Positions 36,201 through 44,577 of a stretch of DNA of 64,000 bases are shown piece by piece (the stretch's first letter is position 1; every line of letters begins with the position of its first letter). The stretch comes from Lachnospiraceae bacterium NK4A144 (GTDB lineage: Bacteria; Bacillota; Clostridia; Lachnospirales; Lachnospiraceae): positions 248,001 through 312,000 of the forward strand of contig AUJT01000001.1 in the NCBI GenBank assembly GCA_000424365.1. The letters are read 5' to 3'. Made by a program: the position numbers and the translations under genes. The notes beneath the pieces were generated by a model. It was not told the origin of the DNA, searched no databases, and was given only the letters and a program-made list of their open reading frames with translations.

Positions 36201-36634
36201 TTCGTCAACATCAGGACAATATAGTTATCGCAAAGCTAAAGACTAATCAGCCGCTAACGGAAATGGATGTGCATTCTCTCGAAGAAATCCTTTGGAAAGA
36301 GATAGGCACAAAGGAAGATTATGAACGAGAGTGTGGAGAGAAGCCTCTTGGGGAGTTTGTACGAAGTATCGTAGGACTCGATATGAACGCTGCTAAAGAA
36401 GCTTTTTCTGAGTTTCTCGATAATACCAATCTCGACAGCAGACAGATTTACTTCGTAAATCAGATTGTAGAATACATTGTCCACAACGGTATGATGACTG
36501 ATCTGTCGGTACTGCAGGAATCACCTTTTACAGATCAGGGCAGTGTAGTTGATATCTTCAGCGATATTTCGGTATGGCTATCGATTAAAAAAGTAATAGA
36601 TACAATTAATTCGAACGCAAATGCAGTTGCGTAA
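33260..36634 (+). CDS. hsdR: Type I restriction enzyme subunit R
   Basis: A 1124-residue restriction and translocation subunit. It begins with a DUF4145-like domain (about 15-125), then a coiled coil (about 145-195), a nuclease domain with the PD-(D/E)xK pattern (YADYVLYDD, then VVEAKRT near 270), and a helicase core. Helicase motifs are Walker A ATGSGKT, DEAH in CDEAHRSIY, LTATPK and the late GRGTRLCPG. The rest is the C-terminal domain that docks to HsdM. Start at 33260 with GAGGGG 9 nt upstream. It is intact, so restriction depends on which hsdS is active. Confidence 0.95.
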   Translation: MTTNFDYLKKEPKFKSFAGVAISAERIVLMDPEACIMNCRRAMEFALKWMYSVESTLSMPYQVNLHSLMNDEDYRQMIGPDLWKRMDFIRRCGNNTAHGAKKLGRDEAMLCLENLFIYLDYISYCYSDYYEERTFNPALIDDRIKQSKENREKAAATRAELEKEIENSAKKDLDLQKLREENEALRAELSSRRAEKQQTYVPKPLDLSEYKTRKIYIDIMLRDAGWTEGKDWINEVELPGMPNKSEVGYADYVLYDDTHKPLAVVEAKRTCVDVVKGRQQAKLYADLIEKEYGRRPVVFLTNGFDTRIVDNQYPERKVAEIYSKRDLEKLFNLQAMKTSLDHISVDKNIAGRYYQEAAIRAVCDSFDQKNRRKALLVMATGSGKTRTVIALCKVLLEAGWIKNILFLADRNSLVTQAKRSFVNLLPDLSCTNLCEDKENSNSHCVFSTYQTMMGCIDDVKDENGRLFTSGHFDLVICDEAHRSIYNKYKDIFMYFDSPLVGLTATPKDEIDKNTYSIFELENGVPTYGYDLAQAVKDGYLVDYMSIETKMKFLTEGIHYDELSDEDKAAFEDTFGDDEGNVPDKIESSALNSWLFNEDTIRQILNIVIRDGLKIQYGEKIGKTIIFAKNHDHAEKILEIFNKEYPNLAKGANGQAFAKVIDNYMTYAQSAIDEFSDANKLPQIAISVDMLDTGIDVPEVLNLVFFKKVMSKAKFWQMIGRGTRLCPGLIDGEDKSKFYIFDFCGNFDFFRMGEGRAVTNVMALQGAIFNLEFQIAFKLQDINYQSERLIEYRKRLVEIMAGKVREVKQNGNRFEVRQHIKYVDTYSTEDNYKALSYEDTLLVKEELAPLILPDSDEASAVRFDALIYGLELAQLAGRKYGRLKSDLMKKVTGISSVANIPEIQAQAGLINKILQTDYIESAGIDDFEHIRESLRNLMKYVHPIKFRYDTNFSDDILDTAWNESELENDELKNYKAKAEYYVRQHQDNIVIAKLKTNQPLTEMDVHSLEEILWKEIGTKEDYERECGEKPLGEFVRSIVGLDMNAAKEAFSEFLDNTNLDSRQIYFVNQIVEYIVHNGMMTDLSVLQESPFTDQGSVVDIFSDISVWLSIKKVIDTINSNANAVA

Positions 36635-36652
36635 AATTTTTTGTATAATAAG

Positions 36653-36693
36653 ATTTGCCGTTGATCATAACATTGGTCAGGGGCAAATTTTTT
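36653..36693 (+). terminator. Terminator after hsdR
   Basis: ATTTGCC (36653-36659) and GGCAAAT (36682-36688) form the stem, with an inner TGATC/GGTCA pair and a T run. Sequence is related to the terminator at 24270. Confidence 0.75.
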
Positions 36694-36737
36694 ACCATAA
36701 CATGAAATGACAAAATATCATCTAGGCAATATAATTA

Positions 36738-36900
36738 GACGAGGTACGAGATGTCAATCCGGCATCTCGATAACGAATACGAGGATGGAAAATAGGGATT
36801 TGATGCTCAGACGGTTGTTGAGTGATTCTTGAGGAGAAGAACAAACTATTTGTGCAGGAGCTTAAGATTTTAACAAATAGACCTGATAATAGGAAAGGAA
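36738..36900 (+). promoter_or_regulatory. Leader of microprotein copy 2
   Basis: A 7-bp hairpin, CGAGATG and CATCTCG near 36747-36769, lies in a 170-nt leader with no long frame. A short run, TTAGACGAnnTACGA, recurs in the leader of copy 1 (near 14233), hinting at a shared control element. Confidence 0.3.
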
Positions 36901-36907
36901 TAATTTT

Positions 36908-36988
36908 ATGAAATGGCATAGATTTTTTGCATGGGCAACATTCATATGTTTTTTATTTACAATGTATATGGGATATAAAAAGAAGTAA
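36908..36988 (+). CDS. 26-residue single-helix membrane microprotein, copy 2
   Basis: Begins MKWHRFFAWATFICF and ends GYKKK, matching copy 1 at 14293 in length and at 21 of 26 positions. One membrane helix with a short basic tail. AGGAAAGGA lies about 8 nt upstream. The stop is 1 nt before the ATG of the HPP-like gene, so translation is probably coupled, which suggests that the peptide acts with or regulates that membrane protein. Confidence 0.7.
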   Translation: MKWHRFFAWATFICFLFTMYMGYKKK

Positions 36989-36989
36989 T

Positions 36990-37919
36990 ATGCGATTAAA
37001 AAATAAGATCATTGAAAGTTCGGTATTTATTATGCTGGTAACAGCAATGGTGCTTATGGCATCAATAATACATGAAAAAGAAATAATATTTCCGGAAATA
37101 GGTGCAATAGTGACAGGTGCTGTGCTTGCTCCGAGAATGTCGTGGACGGTTGATAAAAAGCGGATATTTATATCATTGCTTGTCTGTGGAATATTAGGAA
37201 TGGCTGTTGTAAGATTTGTACCATTGGGAATAGAGTTGCAGATGATATTGGGATACTTTATTGCACTTTTAACGGTGAAGATTAGCAAAACCACTTTTAT
37301 GCCGATGATCTCGGCACTTGTACTGCCGATTCTCTTGCAGACAAGATCCGTATGGTATTTGATTTCTTTAATTTTCTTTACAGTGACAATATTGATGATC
37401 AGGTATTTGCTTGAGAAATATGGAATCAAGGAAAAGAACGATTACTTGGAAGTTTCTGAGAAAACAGATCTGAGAATTCTGGCATTTCGTATGATCCTGG
37501 TTTCCGTAATGATAATACTGTCGTTAAGATTTGGGTTAAGATATGCTGTCGCCCCACCGTTATTGGTTGCATTTACGGAGTTTTCATCTGCAAAGAATAA
37601 AGCGGTAGAATCAATGCCTGTGAAGATTATTCTTTTGGCAGGTTTATGTGCTGTTTCAGGAGCCTGGATACGGTTAATTGGTGAAAAGTTTTTTGGCAGT
37701 ATTTTAGAGCCGCAGATTGTTTTGACCATAAGTGTTATAATTTCATGTTTGCTATTCCTTATGATAGTGAACGGTTTTAAGGTATTTATTCCTCCATTTG
37801 GTGCCATAGTGTTGCTGGCATATCTCATTTCAAATGATTATGAATTTTGGTATCCGATGCACATTTTGTTTGGAATTACTGTATATACATTTGCTGCCAA
37901 AATAAGGAGGTACTTGTAG
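36990..37919 (+). CDS. HPP-like integral membrane protein
   Basis: A 309-residue protein with nine or ten helices in two similar halves: FPEIGAIVTGAVLAP in the first half and FIPPFGAIVLLAYLI near the end, with KTTFMPMISALVLP in between. This duplication resembles HPP-family membrane proteins, a family that includes nitrite transporters in plastids and cyanobacteria. I chose the ATG at 36990, right behind the microprotein stop, over an upstream start that would read through the microprotein in another frame. Function in this organism is unknown. Confidence 0.55.
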   Translation: MRLKNKIIESSVFIMLVTAMVLMASIIHEKEIIFPEIGAIVTGAVLAPRMSWTVDKKRIFISLLVCGILGMAVVRFVPLGIELQMILGYFIALLTVKISKTTFMPMISALVLPILLQTRSVWYLISLIFFTVTILMIRYLLEKYGIKEKNDYLEVSEKTDLRILAFRMILVSVMIILSLRFGLRYAVAPPLLVAFTEFSSAKNKAVESMPVKIILLAGLCAVSGAWIRLIGEKFFGSILEPQIVLTISVIISCLLFLMIVNGFKVFIPPFGAIVLLAYLISNDYEFWYPMHILFGITVYTFAAKIRRYL

Positions 37920-38013
37920 CTGGACTGGAAAATGGAGCAGAACTGGCACTCAGACCATTCGGAGCTATAGTAGTGAGAGAACATGTATTATAGAGCTATA
38001 AAAGGACACCAAA

Positions 38014-38391
38014 ATGCTATTTATCACGGGAATTTCCTTTCAAAGGAAGATTTTTAATTTCAGTCAGTTGATCACATGTGCAGAGTGCGGACAGTATGGT
38101 CGTTTTAATGTATTCATGACATATTACACGCTGACCATATTTTTCATCCCCACGATCAAGTGGAAAAAGCGCTACTATGTGCAGACCAGCTGCTGCGGAA
38201 CGATTTATGAGCTTGATCCGGAGATCGGAAAAGCTGTTGCCAGAGGTGAAGATGTGCATATATTGCCTGGTAACCTCAGAAAGACAAGGCAAAGAGCATA
38301 CTATCAGCCACCTCTCAAGCGTTGTAGTCGCTGTGGGTATATGACACGTGAAGATTTTCGATTCTGCCCTAAATGTGGAGAAGAAATGTAA
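38014..38391 (+). CDS. Zinc-ribbon protein
   Basis: A 125-residue protein with two zinc ribbons: the first from CAECGQYG and SCCGTIYE (about residues 22-67), the second from CSRCGYM and CPKCGEEM at the C-terminus (about 107-124). Between the halves of the first ribbon is a hydrophobic stretch (YYTLTIFFIPTIKW) typical of the zinc-ribbon_15 family. Role unknown; an AAAGGAC site lies 7 nt before the ATG. Confidence 0.72.
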   Translation: MLFITGISFQRKIFNFSQLITCAECGQYGRFNVFMTYYTLTIFFIPTIKWKKRYYVQTSCCGTIYELDPEIGKAVARGEDVHILPGNLRKTRQRAYYQPPLKRCSRCGYMTREDFRFCPKCGEEM

Positions 38392-38393
38392 AC

Positions 38394-38447
38394 AATTTTG
38401 CTGTCGGTTTCAGGATCATTTTTGAACCCGGCAGCAAATTATTTTTA
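38394..38447 (+). terminator. Terminator after the zinc-ribbon gene
   Basis: AATTTTGCTGTCGGTTTC pairs with GAACCCGGCAGCAAATT (38424-38440) with small bulges, then ATTTTT. Confidence 0.75.
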
Positions 38448-38531
38448 AAGAATCATGGAGAAATATCAAAAAATGTCCGAAATCTAAATAGGTAGTTTTC
38501 ACGAAGACGCAAGAATGCGAGGAACGAAAAT

Positions 38532-41500
38532 ATGCTCCAGAAAACTTTTTTCGTAAAAAACACTTTTGAATTAATGAAAGTATTTGAGTCAATAGAAAAG
38601 CTTCCGGAATATAAAAACGCCTCGGATATCCTTGCGCTTTTATATGTAAACGGATTCAAAGTCAGTGACGTAAAAAAATATGTAGCTTTTATCAACTGCA
38701 ATGCTTCGCGTGTAAAAGTCGCCGGTATCTCCGTGATGTCCAGTGTGAAGGAATTCAATAAATATGGAGTCTCCATATCTTTTTTGATATTCGAATCATC
38801 AAAAGCTGATATTTTTATATACGAATCAAGTAAATATAATGGGCAGGAGATAATAGATACTTTCTCGAAAGAATTGGAAGAAAAAGAGAATGCGAAGATT
38901 GTTCTAACCTATCCTGCAAATACGCAAAATAATTTTCCAAACATATTAGAAGAATTGTCTTCGAAATATGAAGACATAACGTTTTTTGGTGCCTATGCAG
39001 GAACCGTAAATCCTATTTCTGTTGATAACAGCGTGGGACTTTACCATAAAATTTATCATAAACAGGAGTCGATCACCCGAAATGATGACATTGGTGAACT
39101 TCTTGATAACATATATAAAAATTCCATCGACCATGCTGAAGAATTATCATATGCGCTATCAGACAGGATAATAGTCCATGGCTGTGTATTTGTTATCCTT
39201 TCAGGCGAAAAACTGATGCAGACAGGACAGTATAATCTTGGCTGGCATCCTCTTGGAAAAGAGATACAGATAACCGGAGAAATCAACACAGATTCCAATG
39301 GCAATGCTTGTATATACGAACTTGATGGAATACCGGCAGCTGACATTTACAAAAAATACCTGGATGTTGGTGTCGATGAGTACTTTTCTGACAATGTGTG
39401 CGAATTTCCCATGATCACAGAGAGAAATGGAACATTAATAGCAAGAGTACCTCTCTTTGCAGGAGATAAAAAAGAATTATATTTTACAGGAGATATCTAC
39501 AACGGAGATAAGCTAAGACTTTCTTACGCCTATCCTAATGAATTGATAAATAATTCCAAAAAGGCCGCTGCCAAATTAGCTGTCTTTAAGCCACAGGCAG
39601 TGATCATAAGTATTTGTTTTAACAGATTTCATTTCCTTAAATTCGACCAATATCAGGAAATTGAATACTATCTTGAAAACAATAATGAGCTGCTTTTTGG
39701 CTTTGGAGCTTATGAAATAATGAAAGGGAAAGGCTGCGGAGGTATATTGAATGGTGCAATAGCAGTGCTTGCACTGTGCGAAGGAGAGTGCTGTGAAAAC
39801 TCTGCTATTATATCTGTAACTGATGATCAACCGATAGATAAAGCTATTAAACCTCTTGACGAACGCCTGGTGACATTTATCGATGTTACGGCCAGAGAGC
39901 TTAACAATGCCGTTAAAGAGGCAGAAAAGGCAAATGATGCGAAGTCCAAATTTTTGTCCAACATGTCTCATGAGATCAGGACTCCGATAAATGCCATTCT
40001 CGGCATGAATGAGATGATACTGCGTGAAAGCAATGACGAGGATATTCTGAGCTATGCAGAGAATATCAGAGGAGCCGGAAGCAGTCTACTCGGTATCGTA
40101 AACGATATACTGGATTTCTCAAAGATAGAAGCCGGTAAAATGGAAGTTATCCCTGTCGAATATGAAGTGGCATCGGTTTTGAATGATCTCATAAATATGA
40201 CAAAAGCCAGGATGAAAAATAAGGATCTTGAACTGATTGTCAATATCGACTCTGACCTGCCACATATTTTGTATGGAGATGAGATCAGGATAAAACAGGT
40301 AGTTACCAATATCCTCACAAATGCCATTAAATATACAGAAAAAGGCAGTATTACACTTACGGTAAAAAGAAAAAAAACGGATGAAAGTACTTTATCTGAC
40401 AATAATGAATTTGATACAAGATATCTGGATGAAAATGATCGTCTCAAGAATTATCCGACGGCTGTTTTTTCTATTTCAATTGAAGATACAGGCATAGGTA
40501 TAAAAAAAGAAGATCTTTCCAGATTGTTCCACGCATTTGAGAGAGTGGACGAAAAGCGGAACAGAACGATCGAGGGAACCGGACTCGGTATGTCGATCAC
40601 CCAAAATCTGCTTCGGCTTATGGGCAGTGAGCTGCAGGTGGAGAGTGAATACGGGAAAGGGTCAAAGTTCTATTTTGATCTCGTACAAAAAGTTGTCGAT
40701 TCAAGCCCGATAGGAGACTTTGAAGAGGCATTAAAAAATTCGATCGCTGCACGTAAGGTATATCATGAGAGCTTTATCGCACCCGAAGCACATCTGCTCA
40801 TAGTTGATGACACTATCATGAATATAATAGTGATCATTAATCTTTTGAAAAAGACTCAGGTGCAGATCGAGTTTGCTACAAGCGGCCGCGAATGTCTGGA
40901 AATGACTGCTGAGAAGCGATACGACATTATTTTCCTTGATCACAGGATGCCGGAGATGGACGGAATAGAAACTCTTCACCGGTTACATGAGCAGAAAGAT
41001 AATCCAAATGCAGATACGCCTGTGATAGCCCTTACGGCAAATGCGATCTCCGGATCAAGAGAATACTACATAAATGAAGGTTTTGATGACTATATCTCAA
41101 AGCCCGTAGATCCCGGGATTTTAGAAAATATGATCGTAAAACTGCTGCCCGATGAGCTGATCGGAAGTCTTCCGGAAGAAAACGTGGAACCCTCATCCGA
41201 GGATCTGCCTGAATGGATCAAAAAAATACCGTTTATCAACAGCGAACTCGGTATAAAAAACTGTGGATCTATTGATGGTTTGATTTCTGCTATAAAGATT
41301 TATCAGGAATCTGCTGATAATATGCAGGAGGAGATCAGAAATCATCTAAAAAATAACAGACTCGATGCATATACCATTAAAGTCCATGCACTAAAGAGTT
41401 CATCCCGGATAATAGGAGCCATGGATATAGGATCTCTCGCAGAAAAACTGGAATATGCCGGTAACGACAGGGATCTTGATACGATCAATGAGTTTACGGA

Positions 41501-41801
41501 TGAACTATTAAGTTATCATAAGTCTTTATCTTATATGATAAAGCGAAATCTTAATGAACCTGAAACAGATGAAAAAGACAAGGAAACTATTACAGAGGAA
41601 AAGCTTACGGAAGCCTACAATGCTATTTATGAAATATCGCAGATCTACGACTATGATACATTAAAAATGATAATGGATTCGCTTGACGGATACTTTATCC
41701 CTAATGAATGGAAAGACAGATATGATAAACTCGTCAACGCATATAAAAATGCTGATTGGAGCATGATACAGGAGCTCGCGAAGGGGGACTTGAATGGATA
41801 A
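38532..41801 (+). CDS. FIST-domain hybrid histidine kinase (FIST-HisKA-HATPase-REC-Hpt)
   Basis: A 1089-residue cytosolic sensor without membrane helices. Residues about 30-410 match FIST and FIST-C sensory domains (FFGAYAGTVNP, GWHPLGKEIQIT). The phospho-accepting His is in FLSNMSHEIRTPINA (near 480), and the ATPase has N, G1 and G2 boxes (IKQVVTNILTNAIKY, IEDTGIGIKKEDL, EGTGLGMSIT). A receiver follows (LLIVDDT, FLDHRMPEMDG, with the phospho-Asp near 808), then an Hpt domain (HALKSSSRIIGA near 954). FIST domains are thought to bind small ligands such as amino acids. Its stop overlaps the response regulator by 8 nt. Confidence 0.9.
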   Translation: MLQKTFFVKNTFELMKVFESIEKLPEYKNASDILALLYVNGFKVSDVKKYVAFINCNASRVKVAGISVMSSVKEFNKYGVSISFLIFESSKADIFIYESSKYNGQEIIDTFSKELEEKENAKIVLTYPANTQNNFPNILEELSSKYEDITFFGAYAGTVNPISVDNSVGLYHKIYHKQESITRNDDIGELLDNIYKNSIDHAEELSYALSDRIIVHGCVFVILSGEKLMQTGQYNLGWHPLGKEIQITGEINTDSNGNACIYELDGIPAADIYKKYLDVGVDEYFSDNVCEFPMITERNGTLIARVPLFAGDKKELYFTGDIYNGDKLRLSYAYPNELINNSKKAAAKLAVFKPQAVIISICFNRFHFLKFDQYQEIEYYLENNNELLFGFGAYEIMKGKGCGGILNGAIAVLALCEGECCENSAIISVTDDQPIDKAIKPLDERLVTFIDVTARELNNAVKEAEKANDAKSKFLSNMSHEIRTPINAILGMNEMILRESNDEDILSYAENIRGAGSSLLGIVNDILDFSKIEAGKMEVIPVEYEVASVLNDLINMTKARMKNKDLELIVNIDSDLPHILYGDEIRIKQVVTNILTNAIKYTEKGSITLTVKRKKTDESTLSDNNEFDTRYLDENDRLKNYPTAVFSISIEDTGIGIKKEDLSRLFHAFERVDEKRNRTIEGTGLGMSITQNLLRLMGSELQVESEYGKGSKFYFDLVQKVVDSSPIGDFEEALKNSIAARKVYHESFIAPEAHLLIVDDTIMNIIVIINLLKKTQVQIEFATSGRECLEMTAEKRYDIIFLDHRMPEMDGIETLHRLHEQKDNPNADTPVIALTANAISGSREYYINEGFDDYISKPVDPGILENMIVKLLPDELIGSLPEENVEPSSEDLPEWIKKIPFINSELGIKNCGSIDGLISAIKIYQESADNMQEEIRNHLKNNRLDAYTIKVHALKSSSRIIGAMDIGSLAEKLEYAGNDRDLDTINEFTDELLSYHKSLSYMIKRNLNEPETDEKDKETITEEKLTEAYNAIYEISQIYDYDTLKMIMDSLDGYFIPNEWKDRYDKLVNAYKNADWSMIQELAKGDLNG

Positions 41802-42561
41802 TAATGTATTGATCATTAGTCAGGGTTCTACATTTATGGTTGACGCGATCGCAAAAAATCTCAAAGAGGCCGGTTTTAATGCGATCATTACTACACCTGA
41901 TATAAAGGATTTTAGTTCGCATGAAGATGATGCGGAAGTTTATCTCTTTTACCTTGGTGACTATATAGAGAATATCGCGGAAGCACTGATATATCTAAAG
42001 GACGTATGTATAGAAAAGGACAAGATCCTAAATGTTATCGGTGATAAGGTAGAAGTCGATATCCTGAAAAAAAAGATCCCGGAAGGTATCATAGTTAATG
42101 TATTTTCCAGACCTCTCGATATCAAAAAAATGATCAGCGTTATGTCAGCAGTACTGTCATCATCCGATGAATATCATCATAGGAGAAACATACTGCTGGT
42201 AGACGATGACGTGACTTATCTAAAAACGGTGAAAGGATGGCTTGATGAAGATTATAGAGTGACAATTGTAAACTCAGGTATGCAGGCGATCACTTATGTT
42301 GCGAAAAACACGCCGGATCTCATATTGCTTGATTACGAAATGCCGATCACACCGGGACCTCAGGTCATGGAAATGATGAAGAGCGAGATGGGAACTTCAT
42401 CGATTCCAATTATCTTTCTCACAGGTAAAGGGGATAAAGAAAGCGTACAAAGGGTTCTGTCGCTGAAACCACAGGGTTATATCCTTAAAACTGTAGGAAA
42501 GGAAAAACTTCTGGAACAGATCGCTAATTTCTTTGAAAGTCAAAAAGCTTCGAGATATTAA
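41794..42561 (+). CDS. Response regulator with degenerate N-terminal receiver
   Basis: A 255-residue protein. Residues about 1-120 look like a receiver fold (NVLIISQGSTFMVDAIAKNL) that lacks the usual acidic pair and phospho-Asp. Residues about 131-250 are a normal receiver: ILLVDDD, phospho-Asp in LILLDYEMP, Thr in IIFLTGKGD, and Lys in YILKTVG. There is no DNA-binding or enzyme domain. It is translationally coupled to the FIST hybrid kinase and probably its partner in a phosphorelay whose output lies elsewhere. Confidence 0.85.
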   Translation: MDNNVLIISQGSTFMVDAIAKNLKEAGFNAIITTPDIKDFSSHEDDAEVYLFYLGDYIENIAEALIYLKDVCIEKDKILNVIGDKVEVDILKKKIPEGIIVNVFSRPLDIKKMISVMSAVLSSSDEYHHRRNILLVDDDVTYLKTVKGWLDEDYRVTIVNSGMQAITYVAKNTPDLILLDYEMPITPGPQVMEMMKSEMGTSSIPIIFLTGKGDKESVQRVLSLKPQGYILKTVGKEKLLEQIANFFESQKASRY

Positions 42562-42614
42562 AAAAGATATGTACATAATTATGATAGAGTGGTAATATGA
42601 ACTCCGTATGGAAA

Positions 42615-42795
42615 CTAAATAAGACGGAAGGTGCTTGTTGAAACTCGAGTGAAAAGGGAAGCGGGTGCGAATCCCGCACGATCTCGTCACCGTATTTTGA
42701 ATATTGTCATAGAACTATATTCAATAAGCCGGGAGACCTGCCTGCCGTCGTACATGGGAAACCGGGTCACGAGGCATTGACTGTACGAAATTCAG
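42615..42795 (+). promoter_or_regulatory. Cobalamin riboswitch
   Basis: The B12-box AGCCGGGAGACCTGCC is at 42727-42742. The upstream core GGGAAGCGGGTGCGAATCCC (42656-42675) and the GTGCTTGTTGAAA stem segment are in the expected order. It lies before the CbiK-binding protein-ABC transporter operon, so high cobalamin should turn that operon off. Confidence 0.93.
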
Positions 42796-42828
42796 AGTAA
42801 GTCATATAAATTTACTCTTTATTTGTAA

Positions 42829-42862
42829 TGCAAAAGTCTTCGCTTCGCGCGGAGACTTTTTA
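42829..42862 (+). terminator. Terminator of the cobalamin riboswitch
   Basis: AAAAGTCTTCGC and GCGGAGACTTTTT form a stem with a short TTCGC loop and a T run, about 40 nt after the aptamer and 80 nt before the first gene. It is the likely expression platform. Confidence 0.8.
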
Positions 42863-42939
42863 ACTTACCGGAAATATCGCTGAAATGACTTTGATCCGGA
42901 CATGTATAACCAGATTCATATACATTAGGAGGATTTATT

Positions 42940-44574
42940 ATGAAAAAGAAGGTATTGGCGATCGTTTTGATCACAGCCATGACTGCATTTTCTCTTGCAG
43001 GATGTAATGGCAAGGCAGCTGATAATGCATCTACTACTGCTACAGAGGCAGCAGAAGCATCCACTGCCGCTGCAACAGAAGCAAGTGAGGCAGCATCTAC
43101 AGAAACAGCAACAGCAGAAACAGGAACACTTGAAGACGGCACTTACAGCGCCAAGTTTACTACAGACGGCTCCATGTTCCATATCAATGATGCTTATAAT
43201 GATATGGGAACTTTGACAGTTAAAGACGGAGAAATGACTATGCACATCACTCTGACATCCAAGAATATCGTTAATCTTTTCCCTGGTACAGCAGAAGATG
43301 CGCAGAAGGAAGGCGCAGAGCTTCTCCAGCCTACAGTAGATACAGTGACATATGAAGACGGTACTACAGAGGAAGTAAATGGTTTTGATATACCGGTACC
43401 GGCTATAGATGAGCCTTTTGATCTTGCACTCATTGGCACAAAGGGAAAGTGGTACGATCATAAAGTGACAGTTTCTGATGTTCAGACAGGTTCATCTGAT
43501 GATGATCAGGCTGCTGCGGATAAAGTAGCTGACCTCATCGATTCTATTTACGTTCAGGAATGGAGCGAAGAGACTGACGCACTCTGTTCTGAGGCAAATG
43601 AAGAGTGGAATGCCCTTACTGATGAGCAGAAAGAACTGGTAGAAGGCGAAAACGCTGATCCTGATTACTTTGGCAGAGACACAGGTGATGCTGCACAGGA
43701 TGAGCCTCTTAATGGTGATGACATCGGCGAGAATGAACTTCTCGTTGTAAGCTTCGGAACATCCTTTAACGACAGCAGAGCAAAGGATATCGGCGGCATC
43801 GAAAAGGCTCTCGCAAAGGCATATCCGGACTGGTCTGTAAGACGTGCATTTACAGCACAGATCATCATTAACCATATCAATGCAAGAGACGGCGAAAAGA
43901 TCGACAACATGGAACAGGCAATGGAAAGAGCCGTTTCCAATGGTGTAAAGAATCTCGTTGTACAGCCTACACATCTGATGCATGGCGCAGAATACGACGA
44001 GCTCATGGAGACTGTTGATTCCTATAAGGATAAATTTGAATCTGTTGCAGTAGCAGAGCCTCTCCTCGGTGAAGTAGGAAAGGACGCAACTGTGATCAAC
44101 GAGGATAAGGAAGCTGTTGCAAAGGCAGTTACAGCAGAAGCTGTAAAGGCTCAGGGCTTTGAAAGTGCAGCAGAAGCTAAAGAAGCCGGTGTTGCATTTG
44201 TATTTATGGGTCATGGAACATCTCATACAGCAAAAGTGACCTACAGCCAGATGCAGACTCAGATGGATAAGCTCGGCTATGATAATGTATTCATCGGAAC
44301 TGTTGAAGGTGAACCTGAGGAAACAGCACTTTCTGCTGTGATCGAGAAGGTTAAGAAGGCAGGCTTCAAGAAGGTTGTTCTCCGTCCGCTTATGGTCGTA
44401 GCAGGAGACCATGCAAATAATGACATGGCAGGAGATGATGAGGACTCCTGGAAGAACGGCTTTGAAGCTGATGGTTCCTTTGAAAGTGTTGACTGCCAGA
44501 TAGAGGGACTTGGCGGAATCGCTGATGTCCAGGATATCTATGTAAAGCATACAGGAGCAGTGATCAAGAAATAA
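42940..44574 (+). CDS. cbiK: Lipoprotein sirohydrochlorin cobaltochelatase (CbiK family) with N-terminal binding domain
   Basis: A 544-residue exported protein. A signal peptide ends in the lipobox LAGC, followed by an Ala/Thr/Glu-rich linker. A beta-rich domain (about residues 62-185: GTYSAKFTTDG, LTSKNIVNLFPG) resembles the iron-transport-associated / NEAT-like domain of the next gene. The CbiK chelatase fold (about 265-544) has VSFGTSFNDSR, the metal His in PTHLMHGAEYDE, a second in FMGHGTSH, and VAGDHANNDMAGDD. CbiK inserts cobalt into sirohydrochlorin, normally in the cytoplasm. Being riboswitch-controlled and beside an uptake system, this outer-face form may instead help capture cobalt or process corrinoids. 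Confidence 0.85.
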   Translation: MKKKVLAIVLITAMTAFSLAGCNGKAADNASTTATEAAEASTAAATEASEAASTETATAETGTLEDGTYSAKFTTDGSMFHINDAYNDMGTLTVKDGEMTMHITLTSKNIVNLFPGTAEDAQKEGAELLQPTVDTVTYEDGTTEEVNGFDIPVPAIDEPFDLALIGTKGKWYDHKVTVSDVQTGSSDDDQAAADKVADLIDSIYVQEWSEETDALCSEANEEWNALTDEQKELVEGENADPDYFGRDTGDAAQDEPLNGDDIGENELLVVSFGTSFNDSRAKDIGGIEKALAKAYPDWSVRRAFTAQIIINHINARDGEKIDNMEQAMERAVSNGVKNLVVQPTHLMHGAEYDELMETVDSYKDKFESVAVAEPLLGEVGKDATVINEDKEAVAKAVTAEAVKAQGFESAAEAKEAGVAFVFMGHGTSHTAKVTYSQMQTQMDKLGYDNVFIGTVEGEPEETALSAVIEKVKKAGFKKVVLRPLMVVAGDHANNDMAGDDEDSWKNGFEADGSFESVDCQIEGLGGIADVQDIYVKHTGAVIKK

Positions 44575-44577
44575 TAT

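Noticed and set aside
43492-44550. Long 352-codon open frame on the minus strand across the CbiK gene
   Set aside because: It is fully antisense to a gene with clear CbiK motifs, is Cys- and Ile-rich without domain pattern, and has no ribosome site. It is a shadow of codon use.
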